This document shows, one piece after another, positions 21,795-34,800 of a stretch of DNA of 64,000 bases. How positions within the stretch are numbered: the first letter of the stretch is position 1; each line of letters begins with the position of its first letter. Made by a program: the position numbers and the translations under genes. The notes beneath the pieces were generated by a model that was not told where the DNA came from, did not search any database, and saw only the letters and a list, made by a program, of their open reading frames with translations. The stretch comes from Carposina sasakii (lineage: Eukaryota; Arthropoda; Insecta; Lepidoptera; Carposinidae), in NCBI GenBank assembly GCA_014607495.2, contig CP053160.1:10354001-10418000 (forward strand), written 5' to 3'.

Positions 21795-22810
21795 CTACCC
21801 TAGACGATCGGGCGAAGGCGTGATATTCCTAAACACGTCGAACGACGGCGACGTAGACCTGATCAGGTCAGGACAAGGAGTATTCGTCCTCGTCATGCTT
21901 TCGAACCTCTCTCTCATGGCCGCCACGTGGCCCGCTATAACGCACTCCTTCTTATCCTCTTTACCTTTATCTTCATCCTGCATTTTGTCTGGCATCTCAT
22001 CGGATAACAGCGACACTTCAGACGATGCGGTGTAATACATTTCGCTTACTGGTTCGCAAGGCGCCGGCTCGGTATCCGAGGTGACCGTTTCAACGTCCTC
22101 AGCGCACGGCATGGAAACTTGCGAAACTGTATCACTCCATCGCTCTGTATTCACAGTTTCTTGTCTGGCTGCTTCCCCCCATTTCTCGGCATTCACCCAC
22201 TGAGTGAACACCTGAGAGTTGGTATCGCTCCATCTGTCATTGACCGTTTCCGGTGACGTCATATCCCAGCGCACGGGTTGAGACGTTTGATTCTCCGCTC
22301 GCCAACATTCAGCTTTGTACACCTCAACTGTTTCCACCACAATCTCCTCGGGACTGATGAGGGTTTCGCTGCATTCGACGGCGGTTTCCTCCATCACTTC
22401 TACACTGTCTTCAAAAACGTCCTCATCATACGTCGTCTTCATAGTCTCGCAGAGTTTGTTGATCGCGTCGACGACATCCCGGAGATCGCTGACGTCTTTC
22501 TCTGGCATTATGCTTTCGTCTATCGGCAGTAGTTCGTTGGTGACGGTTTCGTTTTTGGCTATAGTGTTGGCGGGACAGAGGAGCGCATGTGCGACGGATA
22601 GAAGCGCGTGGGCGGGATGTGCATCCGGCGCGAGATGGGCTGTGGAGCCTGAGTGGGTCGCAGGGTCGTGGGTCGTGGGGTCGTGGGTCGCGGGGGTCGA
22701 GGCCGGGCCCGTAGCGCCGGCCCCCCCCGCGCGCTAGCAGGCACTCGAAGTCCCCGACCAGCCCTCCAAAGGCACACGAAGCGGCGGCGGCGGCGCCTGC
22801 GCTTTGCTCA
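21795..22810 (-). CDS. Vrp1: Vrp1 terminal exon with in-frame TAG and 312-codon open extension
   Basis: Acceptor tgtattgcag. In the frame set by exon 8 it encodes VSKAQAPPPPLRVPLEGWSG and TSSAC, then TAG (22736-22734). The same frame then runs open for 312 codons to TAG 21797-21795. The extension begins RAGGAGATGPASTPATHDPT and becomes acidic after MPEKDVSDLRDVVDAINKLC (ATG 22508). It holds a degenerate repeat (ETVNDRWSDTNSQV / ETVNTERWSDTVSQV) and ends with a basic-to-Ser/Pro tail, MRERFESMTRTNTPCPDLIR and FDVFRNITPSPDRLG. The stop is followed by C, a permissive context. Alternatives are an isoform entering after the TAG, or a separate small gene from ATG 22508. That the ORF is coding seems likely; how it is reached is open. 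Confidence 0.7.
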
Positions 22811-25800
22811 CTGCAATACAATACACATCTCCGATTAGGATATGGAAAACATGTGTTCAGCGTAACTTATTTACATTATACTAGTTTCTTAGTAGTATTT
22901 TATTTACAGTCTTTGCCTATTCTTTACGAATTACGATATATTTTTATTCGTTGTACGGCATTATAATCCATTCTGACTGCCATATATAGTTATAGCTGTC
23001 CTCTCCATTTTTCATGTGAACGGCTAAGACAGAAGAAGACAGGTAGATTGATTTATTAATTAAGTCTGGTGGTCAGAATCGACCACAATGTCTATTGAAC
23101 CGGACAACCGTTTTAGCCATAACTACAAATATGAATAAATATATAAAGTTGACATTTCAAAAACAAGTGTATATATGTCGCAGTAAGATAGATAACATAG
23201 TTATACGAATATTTTTATCGTATCGTATTTTTAATACGAAAATATTTTTCGGCGGATCCGAATCTGGCAATATAGGTTAGAAGAATGAGTTAATGGTTAC
23301 ATGTTTAAGTTTAAGACGATAACTATATTCCTAGTGAGATAGTAATGAATAACTATGTTACGGTATATAGTTATATCCCTAGGGATAGCAGGATACTTAC
23401 TGCGACATATACAAGAGTTATTGCATTTTTATATTATCTATCTATCATAAACAAAACCTTTTATCAAATCTAACATTCTAGCAGAATATAAGTTATGGAT
23501 TCTGTAAATAGGGACTTAAATGAAGTATACACGTAACTAGTAATTATATTTTATAAAAATATTTCAAAGTACTGAAACTCAGAATCTGCATGCATTGGTG
23601 CAGTACTAAATTAAAAACATGCTATGCTGCAAAATCATGCCATGCGATGCGATGCGATGCAATTACGAGTATAAAGCGTATGACTAAACATGCAATGTTA
23701 GTATATTTGTAATTTAGAAAATATACTCACCCCCATGCACAAAATGCAAATGTCTCCATTTGAACCGAATCTAAAATATTCACCGAAATATCTTTATAAA
23801 TTATTTCTGAAATATCTGAACGTACACATAATAATATTGTCTGTGGTAGCGCTAAGCAAGGAAACAGGTGAAATTAGAGGGGGAATCCCTACTCCGAAAA
23901 TACTACTTGTTTTTTTTTTTTGAAATATCAACTTTCTAGGTCACACCTTTTGTAGGCCACGCCCCCTGGTCACTTTAAGTACCTATATAGAATTCTAAGG
24001 TAAGCGCTTGATTGCAATACTATTAAGGTTAAGATTTTAAGTTAAGAAGTGATAAAAATGTGAAATGCCTAACTACTGTCCATAATAATGTCCAAAAAAC
24101 AACCACATAAGCAACAAGAAATTATTAGGAAAAACAATGAAATTACCAACAACTCTTCAATAAATTATATTAACTTTTATTATACCAAAAATAATAATAT
24201 TATACGTAAGCATTATACATCACTGTATCACAATACCGGTTGCTTATTCAATACAAAAAGCGCAATGGATGTGCAACTAAATCACTTAACTGTTGATACG
24301 CACTGAACATTTTGTTGTACTATAAAAAATAATAATATTGTATTGTGCATTGTTTTGGTATCAATTGGACCAATGCAATTTATAAAATATATTATTAATT
24401 AATTTGAGGTTAGTCTGTTTTACTTTCGTATATTATAGACCTCTTCCATTTTCTAGTACTTTTACCGTGTTATTACAAAATAATTTAAACATTGTTTAAG
24501 TTAAACAATATCTATTTTAGACGCGATTTTTTAATATCACTGTTAGTAGATTAGTAGTGACATTAACAGTTAAGTGATTTAGTGAACAAGGACACTAATT
24601 AAAACAACGGTGAAAACTAAAGTGGTCAAGCCATAATGGTTACAAAAGATGGTTGCGAAAAATGGCACCTCACTATTATAAAACAAAATCACAACAAAAA
24701 CGTTCAAACCGCCTAGCCTCTTAACAAGAACACTGTGACATCTCAAAAAGTTGTGGTTTATATAATATCACGTTGTTCATGTTCATGCAAAGAGGCGAAA
24801 CTACATACCGTTTCATAATCATGCCTACAGTAACGTGCAGGCGTTAAAGTTATAACAGGATCGTTGAATAAACAGCTACTTCGCAAGGACATCTTCCTCC
24901 AATAGAAGTTAAGCTATGGTTTCATAGGACAGCGGTCGTCATATAGCGGCCGTAAGAACGGAAAGACAGCTGTTATCTAGTCTAAGTATCTAGTCTTTAC
25001 AATACAGTATATATTACGGCCAGAGCCGTTAATAGCCTGTTCTAATCTAGCCTGGTCTATTTAGTCCTGCCTGGTCTGGTGACCTGGCCAAGTGGCCATT
25101 CTTGCGCCCCAAGAGTCTACGTCCTGAGCCTGGGCACCAGTGGCGACCCATTTACGGCACCGCTATACTGGAAAATCAAAGCTTGGATTCGATTGCTCAC
25201 GTGATTTTAGCTCGTGACATAAGTCGCAGCTTGCTATTGGAGGAAAAGTCGCGAGCACTAATATCGATTTCGTGTGATTACGAAGCAATCTTACTTTAAC
25301 TAAGGGCCGAATTTCCAACGGTCAGCTGGCCTATCTGAAGAATAATGTTGATGCGTTGATGCTTTCTTTCTCTTAAACTTGATCAAGATAGCAGCAACTT
25401 CATGCCTCAGATAACCTATCTGACCAATTGGAAAAATCGGCCCTAAGTAACAGTCTTAGTAACACGCGTTATTGCCAGCGTAATTGGCATGCCCGCATTA
25501 AATAAGCTTCGTATTGAGAACAATACTTTTTAAAATACGATATGACCTTTTATTTCGTGCTATTTACCTACATGCAGGTGTGACAAACACGCATAAAAAG
25601 ATTGACAAAACAGAGAGAGAGAGATGATTGGTTATCTTGGTCTCTTTCACTTTTCTTATCGATACTAGGATTCACTTTGAAAGAAAATACAGTACAAGTA
25701 AAAAGTAGAACTAGTAAAATCAATCTAAAGCAAGCACAGAAAAGGTTTTTTCAACTATGAAAACCAAGGTAGGCTTTATATGAACATTTTTGTAATGATT

Positions 25801-28800
25801 ATTCAACGATAATTAATTATGTAGTTTTTAAAATATTAAAACTGTTGCTATTGTCACGTTATAAAATTAATTTACAAAAGTATTATGTACCTATGATGTT
25901 GCAAATGAACTATGATTACATTATCTATTTATTTATACCATTTTTAATATAGTGTAATGACTCATTCAACATATAATTAGAGAGTAATCCTAGACACCAT
26001 TAACTTATATTCTTCTATTTTTAATTTACGATACTTACCTAAATATATAATATTTTGGTTTGTTTGACTACTACCAAATGATAGGATTTTAAAATCAATA
26101 CACGCATTTTTTCTATTTGAAAAATCTATATGAAAGAAAACACTGTAAGTAATAATTTCTGCAAGTTTTTATATAACCTTTAAATGTAATTATCTATTAT
26201 TATCTCAGTTCTTTATATCGCTTTTTATTTTTATTAAATAACTAACTTAAAACTCGATGTACTATTAATTGTACAAAATATAAATATAAAAAAAAAAGAA
26301 ATAATCAAATACCCAGAAAGAAGAGACAATGTTAAACAAACAATAATAATTGAAAGGTAAAAATACTAACAGTAATACAGGATTCCTTAAAATACTGTCA
26401 AGGAAAAAAACAAAATAATTATCTACCAATAAAATCTGTTTTCACACAAAGTACAAATGAAGAAATATTTAGGTCTATTTAGGCCTACATTCACTTAAAA
26501 AATGTTACATATGGTAAGATATGTGTGAAACATGTGCTTTAGTGTGAAAACTCTTAAAATATATGACATAGTACCCAGGAGACACATACAAGTACTTACG
26601 TCATGCTTTACTCATGCAATCAGCGCAGCACAATAAAATTTCCAAAACAATAACATACACATGAAAATATTTTGACACCCTAAACATTACTGACTCACAA
26701 CATCACTATGATACCGTAATAAAACTTTTATGTAACATTTATATGACTGAAAGTTACCTAACTAAGCACTCTAAATCTAACTAAACTACATTATACTATG
26801 GTGAGACAATACAGATTGTTATAAGGTATGTATTTATTACGCATTTTGGTGTGCGTTTATCTATATATTAAAATAGGGTTTTTGAATAGTTGTAAAATAA
26901 TAAGACTTAACTACAGAATAACAAGAAAGATACTATAGGTATATAGGTATAAGGTAGTTACAAAAGACAACAAACTTGATCACCCAAAATTGAGTACTTA
27001 CTTATGGAAGATTTTATAAAGCGGTCAAAAATTTTCAATTATATATAAATACAATTTACTAAATGGCTTTCATAAGCCATAAAACATCAGTCGTTTCGTT
27101 AAAAACACGTCTAAACATTCTAAAAATGTATAAGTGCACTTGTTTAAAGCATTTTTCTTATATCAATGTTGTATTCACATTGAATATTGTCGTAAAAGTC
27201 TGACTTTCACGTCGCAACGGAGCTAAATAGTATTTTCCTTATTTCCGTGGATTTTTTAAGGATAATAACAAATATTAAAAAGGCTCTATCTACCAATCAT
27301 CTATTCACACCAACCGAAGTACATATATGCATCAAAACTTACTAACTACAATCAACAATGCCTGTAATAAAAATTTCCATTTTCTAATACTATTGTGTAA
27401 TGTTTTTTTTAAAGATATAGTCTTAATATAAATGCTATAGGTATTATTTTCGAATACAAAATCAGCATGAAATTCATATAATGTAAGTTTGGCTTAACAA
27501 AAGCTATCTTTGGAAACTTATGGATCTCAATACAGATTGCAATAAAAAAATCCTTTTCTATTCCAATTTACTGAACTATATTCGTTTTTGTAACATTTAG
27601 GATTATACTTTGTAACGCAACATGTTGCAAGTATTGTTACAGTAGCGCTAGCTAATGAACTTTTAAGAACAACTTTTTGCTGATTACTTTAGCAACATCG
27701 TGTCTTATACACTGCTACTCAGTAGTTCCTTGTGTCTTCGTAACCCAATAGTTCCCAGCCTTTGAATGAATTTATTTGCCATTTATATGTACCCAGTGGA
27801 TCGTCATGTTTCCGCTAGCCAATATCAGTCGTACCTAACCACAGGCTAGTAGTTCCTACGTCTTTATAAACCAATAGTTCCACGCCTCCTCATAACCCAA
27901 TAGTTCCACACCTCCTCATAACCCAACAGTTCCACATCTCCTCACAAGCCACTAGTTCCCGGCGCGACTACTTACCGGGCGCGGCGCTAGAGTAGCCCTT
28001 GGCGACGCGGCGGAAGGGGTCGGGCGGCGGGAAGGCGGCGCGCGGCCGGAAACGGAAGCGCGCCTCCAGCTCGGCCGCGCGCATCGACGAGCCGCGCGCG
28101 GGCGGCGCCGGCGCCTCCTCGCTGCTGTAGCTCTGCCGGGGGGGGGGGGGGCATTTATAAACCTACTAGCTACCCTCGCAAACTTTCGCATTTATAATTA
28201 TTATTGTCCGTTATACAGAATGATTTTTGGTCGTCAACGTTCCCGAAAACTACGGAATCTCATCATCACGATCATTTTTCTCCTCTTACTTTACCGTCGG
28301 AACTATACGGTAGAAATCTAACGCATCTTACTTGCTAGGATAATACTATGACGCGTACCTATCACTAATCCTAGAAATCTAACAAGCGTAATAATCTGCA
28401 ATTGTGACCAACTATACGCGCATAAAACATGACGTCATAATAGCCATTGGCAACAATCATTATATGCATACATTTTCTTAAAATGTAAATTGTACATATT
28501 GCAAAATCAATCACGACATTTTATTCTATGCACTTTTCTTGTAAAGTGTTGTAATATGTATAATCTCTTCACAGACATACAAAGGTCACCGACATAGCCC
28601 AACTGTTTAGTAAGCTAAAGTGGTAATGAGCAGGGTATATAGCTCTAAAAAAAACGATGGCCGATGGAGCCGAAAGGTAGTGGATACCATGTATCGGCAA
28701 ATGCAGCGTGGGAAGGCCACCCGCGAGATGGACGGACGACCTGGCCAAGGTCGCGGGCGTCGGTTGGATGCAGGCTGCTTCCGACTTCAGCAGTGGACTT

Positions 28801-31800
28801 CTCATGGCTGAGAATGATGACGATGAATCTGGACTCACATTCTGCCTGGAGTGCATCGGCGGCACGGGCGGCGCGGCCAGTGAGGCGAGGCGGGCGGGAG
28901 GCGCGGGAGGCGCGGGCGGCGCGCCGGGAGGCGGCGGCGGCGGGGACACGCCCGGCGGGCGCAGGCCGCGGCCCACTCGCATCGTACCTGTAAAGCGAAG
29001 TCACATGTTCGAGGAACCATCGAACGATTCAAAACTTATCGAAACCTTGAAGATCCGGTTTCGATATACCTAACTACAGAGACTTATACCTAAAAGAGAT
29101 CTTAGCTTTAGAGTCCACACGTGTCGGTTCTTTGCCAACTCCGTCCACCCTGGCAGAAACTTATCGAGGTCGTCCCGCATGTCAGTTTTATCACCAACAC
29201 GTGTCACACATACTAAAAATCCTACTAAAATTATAAAGGCGAAAGTTTGTGAGTTTGGATGGATATTTGTTACTCTTTCACGTAAAAACGGCTGGAGCGA
29301 TTTTAATAAAATTTGGTACGGATTTAGGCTAACACCGGATAATTTCGACATTTTGTTTTTTCTGCAGTCCACGCGGACGAAGTCGCGGGCGTCTACTAAT
29401 TACACATAAAATACCAAAAGACTCTCTCAGTCTCAGACCTACTATAGTATATCATAATAACACAAAATAAAATGCCATAAATATAACATTTCCCGCAAAC
29501 ATACTCGAAGGGTGGCCGTCAGTCTATTACAAAGTTACACGAAACGTTTTCCTATAAATCTATCTTACCAAAATGCGAGGCGGGATTCTTTGTGGCGACA
29601 GGCGGGTTGTATGGCGCAGGGGGAGGCGGGGCCTGCGGGGAGCCCGGGGACACTGGCGGGGATCTGAAATGTACAATTATATGTTACAACAGGGGGCCAT
29701 TCTACCCTAAATAGATACGTAATACAGCTAAACGCAGTAACATATCGAGATTTTAGTGACCTGCTTAGTGCACAGATTAGCTGCTGGCTACAGCAACTCA
29801 CTTAAAAAGGGCATTTAGTGCTTCTGCTGCCCTAGTCTGCACTTACCATACATAATATAGACAAACTGACATCACAAAATATGAGATCCGACAGCCACGC
29901 TCAAAGGGATTAAATATAAAAGATCATTGCCAAGTTGCTGGCTTAGCCTAGGAGAACTCTGATGAAGACTTTAACCAACAGTTAGGTTAGGTTAGAATCT
30001 ACGACATGCACAGAAGTCAGCACATTAATCAAACGTAACATACATATTACTTCGCAACTCGCTTTTTTAACACTTACGTTTCGGCTAAGAGCCTACAACA
30101 GCGCCTAAAATGGAGAATGCAATAAAAACCAACCTCGGAGCTCTCATACTCTGCGCCCTCGCCGCCAACTTCCCATTCATGATCAGTTTCTTAGGCGGGG
30201 GCGAAGGCCTAGTGTCGGGGGGCGGCGGCGCGGCGGTGGGCGGCTTGGGTGCCAGGTTCGGCTTGCCGTGGCTGACGCGCGGCCGCTCCGTCAGGTCTGA
30301 TGTGGAGAGAGAGGGAGTGGAAGACGGAGTGGGCGTGTTGGCGCCGGACGATAGGGAACTCATACTGCCTCCTGCAATTGTATGTGTGTTTTAGTGTTAT
30401 GGATGGGTAAAAATAGATTTAATCTATTGTGTTAATTTGTGTTGTGTATTGTCCATAATTATAGTCGATTCTGACCGCCACACTTGGAGATAAACTAAAA
30501 ACTTGTTCTACCTGTGTCAGCTATCTAGATACATTAAGAAAGTAGAGGGTCAGAATCGACCATATTACACATATAATACTACTAATATCCGTAGACTGAT
30601 TAGTCAACTTACAGAAGGAGTGGGGCAAGAACGAACTTCTCGATCGGCACGAACTACGTCCGCTATCGTCACACTGTCATACCTCGTAGATTTTGCTTGC
30701 GAGTTGATAGCGTTACGGCGCGTAAAAAGGTTCATGCTCACCCTAGTAGGTGTTGATTTAGCAAATTACGTAGGTAATTATGCTACCTGTTAAACCTAGG
30801 TTTACTCCATCTAGTTTATTACCAGTAACTTAGTCATGTTAAATGATTTAGCAGAGTAGGTAATTTTCGATTACCTAATGTTTAATCAGACACTGGTCGT
30901 GGATTATTTCTATTGGATTAAAAAGACTGCTTCTTATTTCATACACAGAACAAAAAAAATATTCAAGAAAGCAATAACATGCCACATGCAAGAAAAATAG
31001 TAGAAAAAGAGACAATGCTGAGGGGTAGCACTTGCTGTTTACCATACATGCCAAGATGCTCTATTACCATTACTTTTTCATGCTGACAGACCATCACCAT
31101 TCTAAGCAGAAGAGGGTCCTAAGGCCCTACTTCTACCCATGCATGGTCTTGACTACATAGTCTGTAAATCACACTGCAGTCACCAGCCCAGCGTGGTGAC
31201 TATGTGCAAAAACCCCCCTATGGCAGTAGACCTTGTAGCGTGCTCTGAGGGAGGCCGATTTGATTGATTGATTGATTTTGATTGTTTATTAAAAATAGTG
31301 TAGTTTTGCGAAAGGGGGAAAGGGTGTACAATGTCAGCCATTGTCGTTGTGAATTTGCTCATCAATTCACAACCTTAATTAATTACCTTCTACTTTACTA
31401 GTAAACGCTGCAGCGTTGCTGGTGACGGTTCCAAAAACTTAAAGCTATGTTTAAAAGGAGGTTAGTCATATTGGCATTAAGGTTTCATTAAAGACCGAAA
31501 CTACCTATATACGACATATTTTAAAATCTATAGAATAAAATTGTAACGGATCGATGTTTGTGTACGCTAATCTCAGAAACGGCTGGACCGATTTCGATGC
31601 AGTTTTTAGGAATATGTTGTGACAGATCCCACTTAACATATAGGCTACTTTATATCGCGCGAAAATGTTTTTATCCCGGAAAATATCGACTTTTTCTTTT
31701 TTCTGCAGTCACGCGAACGGAGTCGCGGGTGTCCACTAGTATGTAACTAAGTATGCTATATATTAGATAAATAATTAAATAATCACAAGCAAACAGCTTA

Positions 31801-34800
31801 CAAATAACGGATAACCATCTCATCATCATACACTAATCTGTCTGGTCTGATTATTTACTTCAAATTTTCTTTAGATATGAAAAAATCTTTATCAAAAGAT
31901 TTGTGAAAGTAAGCTATTTTTTCATATGAGATGGGCTGTAGGTGAAGTATTATACGTTTATTATCTGTGTTATTAGTCACAAGTTACCATCATCATGAGA
32001 TAAGACAACACACCCCATTTCCTTGTGTTACTGAATACAGTCACCGATGAATTTTGCAACTTTTCAATCCTTTTTTGAATACCAGATGTTATTTTTTCAC
32101 TGGAACCGACTGGTCTCGCTATTTCTAAAAAAAAAAAGTGTGAAAAGTACCCAAAGTATATGAACACGTAAGTACCTATGCAACTTCAACTGTAGCTTTT
32201 ACAGGCCGAAATTTCAAGCAAAATGAAATTTCTTGTCAGAAAATAACGCCATCAGAAATACTAAGGAACTTGGCTTATCCATCTTATTATTCTTTATTAG
32301 TATTACATAGGAAAATGTCAAAATCTACTAAGACGACTCCAAGAACTCTAAACGGATTGCTTTAGCAAACCAATAAGGATACAAAAAACCACTTCACTAA
32401 AGAACCAAAACAGCTTTGCTCATAAATCCGAACTATTCTGGATTGAACTGCAGTTTGTACCTAGATTGCAATCTAGGTAGTCACAAAGAGTCCAGGTATA
32501 GACAGAGACTAATTATCACTTAAGCTGCACTAAACAACCAAAACGGATTTCCTTATCAAAAAAGGTTATTTTCTATCAACCAATCCGGCCAATTCTGGAT
32601 TAAACTCGAAACTAGGTACAGAGATAGGATACTTACCAGCACCTGTGGCCACATCATTTTCTCTCACCAAGTTAGTGTATACGGCGCGACTTGATGAACT
32701 GTATGGTTTATTTCCCAAAAAATTTGAAGAAATTTTGTTGCCTATTGTAAAAAAAAAATTAAAAATCAACGAGCAAAGGCTAATCACAAATCAGGGACAC
32801 GAATACCAAACTAGTTTTCCAGAAATACCTTGAGGTATTATTGTTGGTGGTTTGGTTATTTGTGAAATCCTAAATAGTATACGTAGTATACGTATTTATT
32901 ACACATGGCTTCATTCCCAAGATGGGTTAACCAGAATTGCAAAAAGAAGATATTCCAGCCACCTGTATGGCGGGGCCAGTTGTAAATGATCAGTGGCAAG
33001 TAGGTAGCTCATCGCCTAAGGAAACACCCTTGAGTTCCTTTGTTGACTCTTACGACATTCACAGAAGGAGATACAGCTGTATTCTAGTGAAGCCACGCTT
33101 CACTGCCGCTTGTTTATTCCAGAAATATAAAGAATACATACCAGTCCAAACAATCTGCGGGAAAGAAGCGACAGCATATTCTAGAGAGGTATTCAGATCA
33201 CCCGCTGAAGAACTCAATAAAGACTTATTTCTCGATAACTTTGCTGAATCCTCATTGTCTGTACAAAAACAACCCAAAAATCATCAAACAAATCATGCAG
33301 CAAACTAGTTGTAAAAGGGGCAGAACTGATTTTTTCTTTTTCTGTAATTAAAGAATCATTCTTTTTTCAAGATTTCTGTCAGCTCCACTCGTGGCGAAAT
33401 TACAGTTTTTAATAGTTAAATGTTTTATTTTAATAATTATTTAGTACACAGTTTATACATAATATATATCGCCTCTTTACAAGAACAACGTGACATCTCA
33501 TAAAGTAGTGGTTTATAAAATATCACGTTGTTCTTGCAAATAGGCGATATGTCAGAGTACATAATTTAAAACACGTACCGGGCCGTCTATTCTTACAATG
33601 AACTACATATAGCCACACCATTTATCAGAAATGTGCAAATTACACACCCACTATTCACCAGTTAGCCTAATAAGTCCCAAGTGGCATTGTGAGCCGCTAA
33701 AAACTCACTAAACTGCATTATAATATAGAAAACAGTTCATGAATGTACTTGGGTGCAAAGACAACGAAAGGATTAACGAACATTAAATGTTATTGGTATT
33801 CATTGGTAACCAAGAAACCGAAAATAGTTTTCCTCGCCAAAAAAACTTGACATGCAACGTCTAAAAACAAAAGATTTTTTTTATGAATTTGATTTCTTTT
33901 CACATTAGCATGGGAATACTCATAAATAAAGAATCTGGGTTGATGTGTCCGGAGCGCAAAATCAAACAATTCGACGTACACTATACGTAGTTAGTTATAC
34001 AGGGTGTAACAAAAAGGGTATGTTAAGCGAAAAGCTATGTAAATAGCCCACTATAGAGAACCTTTCTACAAAGTTTGAGACTCGAAATCACATTTTTATT
34101 TTTCAAGATTGTATGAAAATTCCTGAGATATTTAAAAATTCATGATATTATAGGGAAAAATAAAAATGTGATTTCGGGTCACGAATTTTGTGGATAGATT
34201 CTCTATAGTGGGCTGTTCACATAGCTTTTCGCTTAACATACCCTTTTTGTTACAGCCTGTATAGGTCATACAAGACCAGAGGAAAAGAAAATAATGTTCC
34301 ACAAAATACACACTGAAATCATATTCAAACAGTATAAACCTGTACAAGTTGTATTACCAAAATTGTTTTCCTCAGAAGACATAATACATAATTATAATGA
34401 AATTAACAGTGACCCATATAGGAGAAACTAAAATATTTTACATTATTATTTTTAGTTATAAAATGTGTTAAGTCCTTCTGATAACTTGATTAATCCAGTG
34501 CAAGTTACATTAGTCATTTACGTGCCCTAAACCAGATGAAATGTGCATTGAACAAAATAAAAATTTATAATTAGTAGGTTATTTACCTTGCCCCATTTGC
34601 ATATACAAGAAAGAAGTATATTAGTCATAAAAATCAATATTGTTGACTACCCACAAACCGCAGAAAAACTCGGAGTTGGAAAAAAAACACCAAAAGGCCA
34701 AACCAGGAAGGTTTTGGTGAATTTTTAAACAAACCTTCCGCTTTTCTTCTAATCTGTCTTTAAGGTTTAAAAAAGCCTACAAGCTTACCCCAGTGCGCCG

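Larger units (their letters stand above)
23095..27720. other. Vrp1 intron 8, AT-rich
   Basis: No exon recognised. It contains small foldbacks (24711-24797 and 25301-25446) and a cluster of gatgc repeats near 23640-23660. The rest is low-complexity AT-rich DNA. Confidence 0.6.

Noticed and set aside
22559..22777. Minus-strand frame in the Vrp1 terminal exon rich in RPPRPTT repeats, ending PPTL
   Set aside because: Proline-rich and tempting as a verprolin tail, but it is out of phase with exon 8 and with the long extension; the composition follows from the GC-rich repeat in another frame.
22426..22821. 131-codon minus-strand frame overlapping the same exon
   Set aside because: Arg/Ser-rich shadow of the extension frame; wrong phase for the exon 8 junction.
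28569..28838. Continuation of the Vrp1 exon 7 frame past 28839
   Set aside because: A strong gtgagt donor lies at 28838 and the continuation reads into a SINE-like repeat.
32937..33308. 123-codon + frame
   Set aside because: Its first half is a member of the dispersed 'gatcagtggcaag' repeat family found at about eight other places; no domain recognised.
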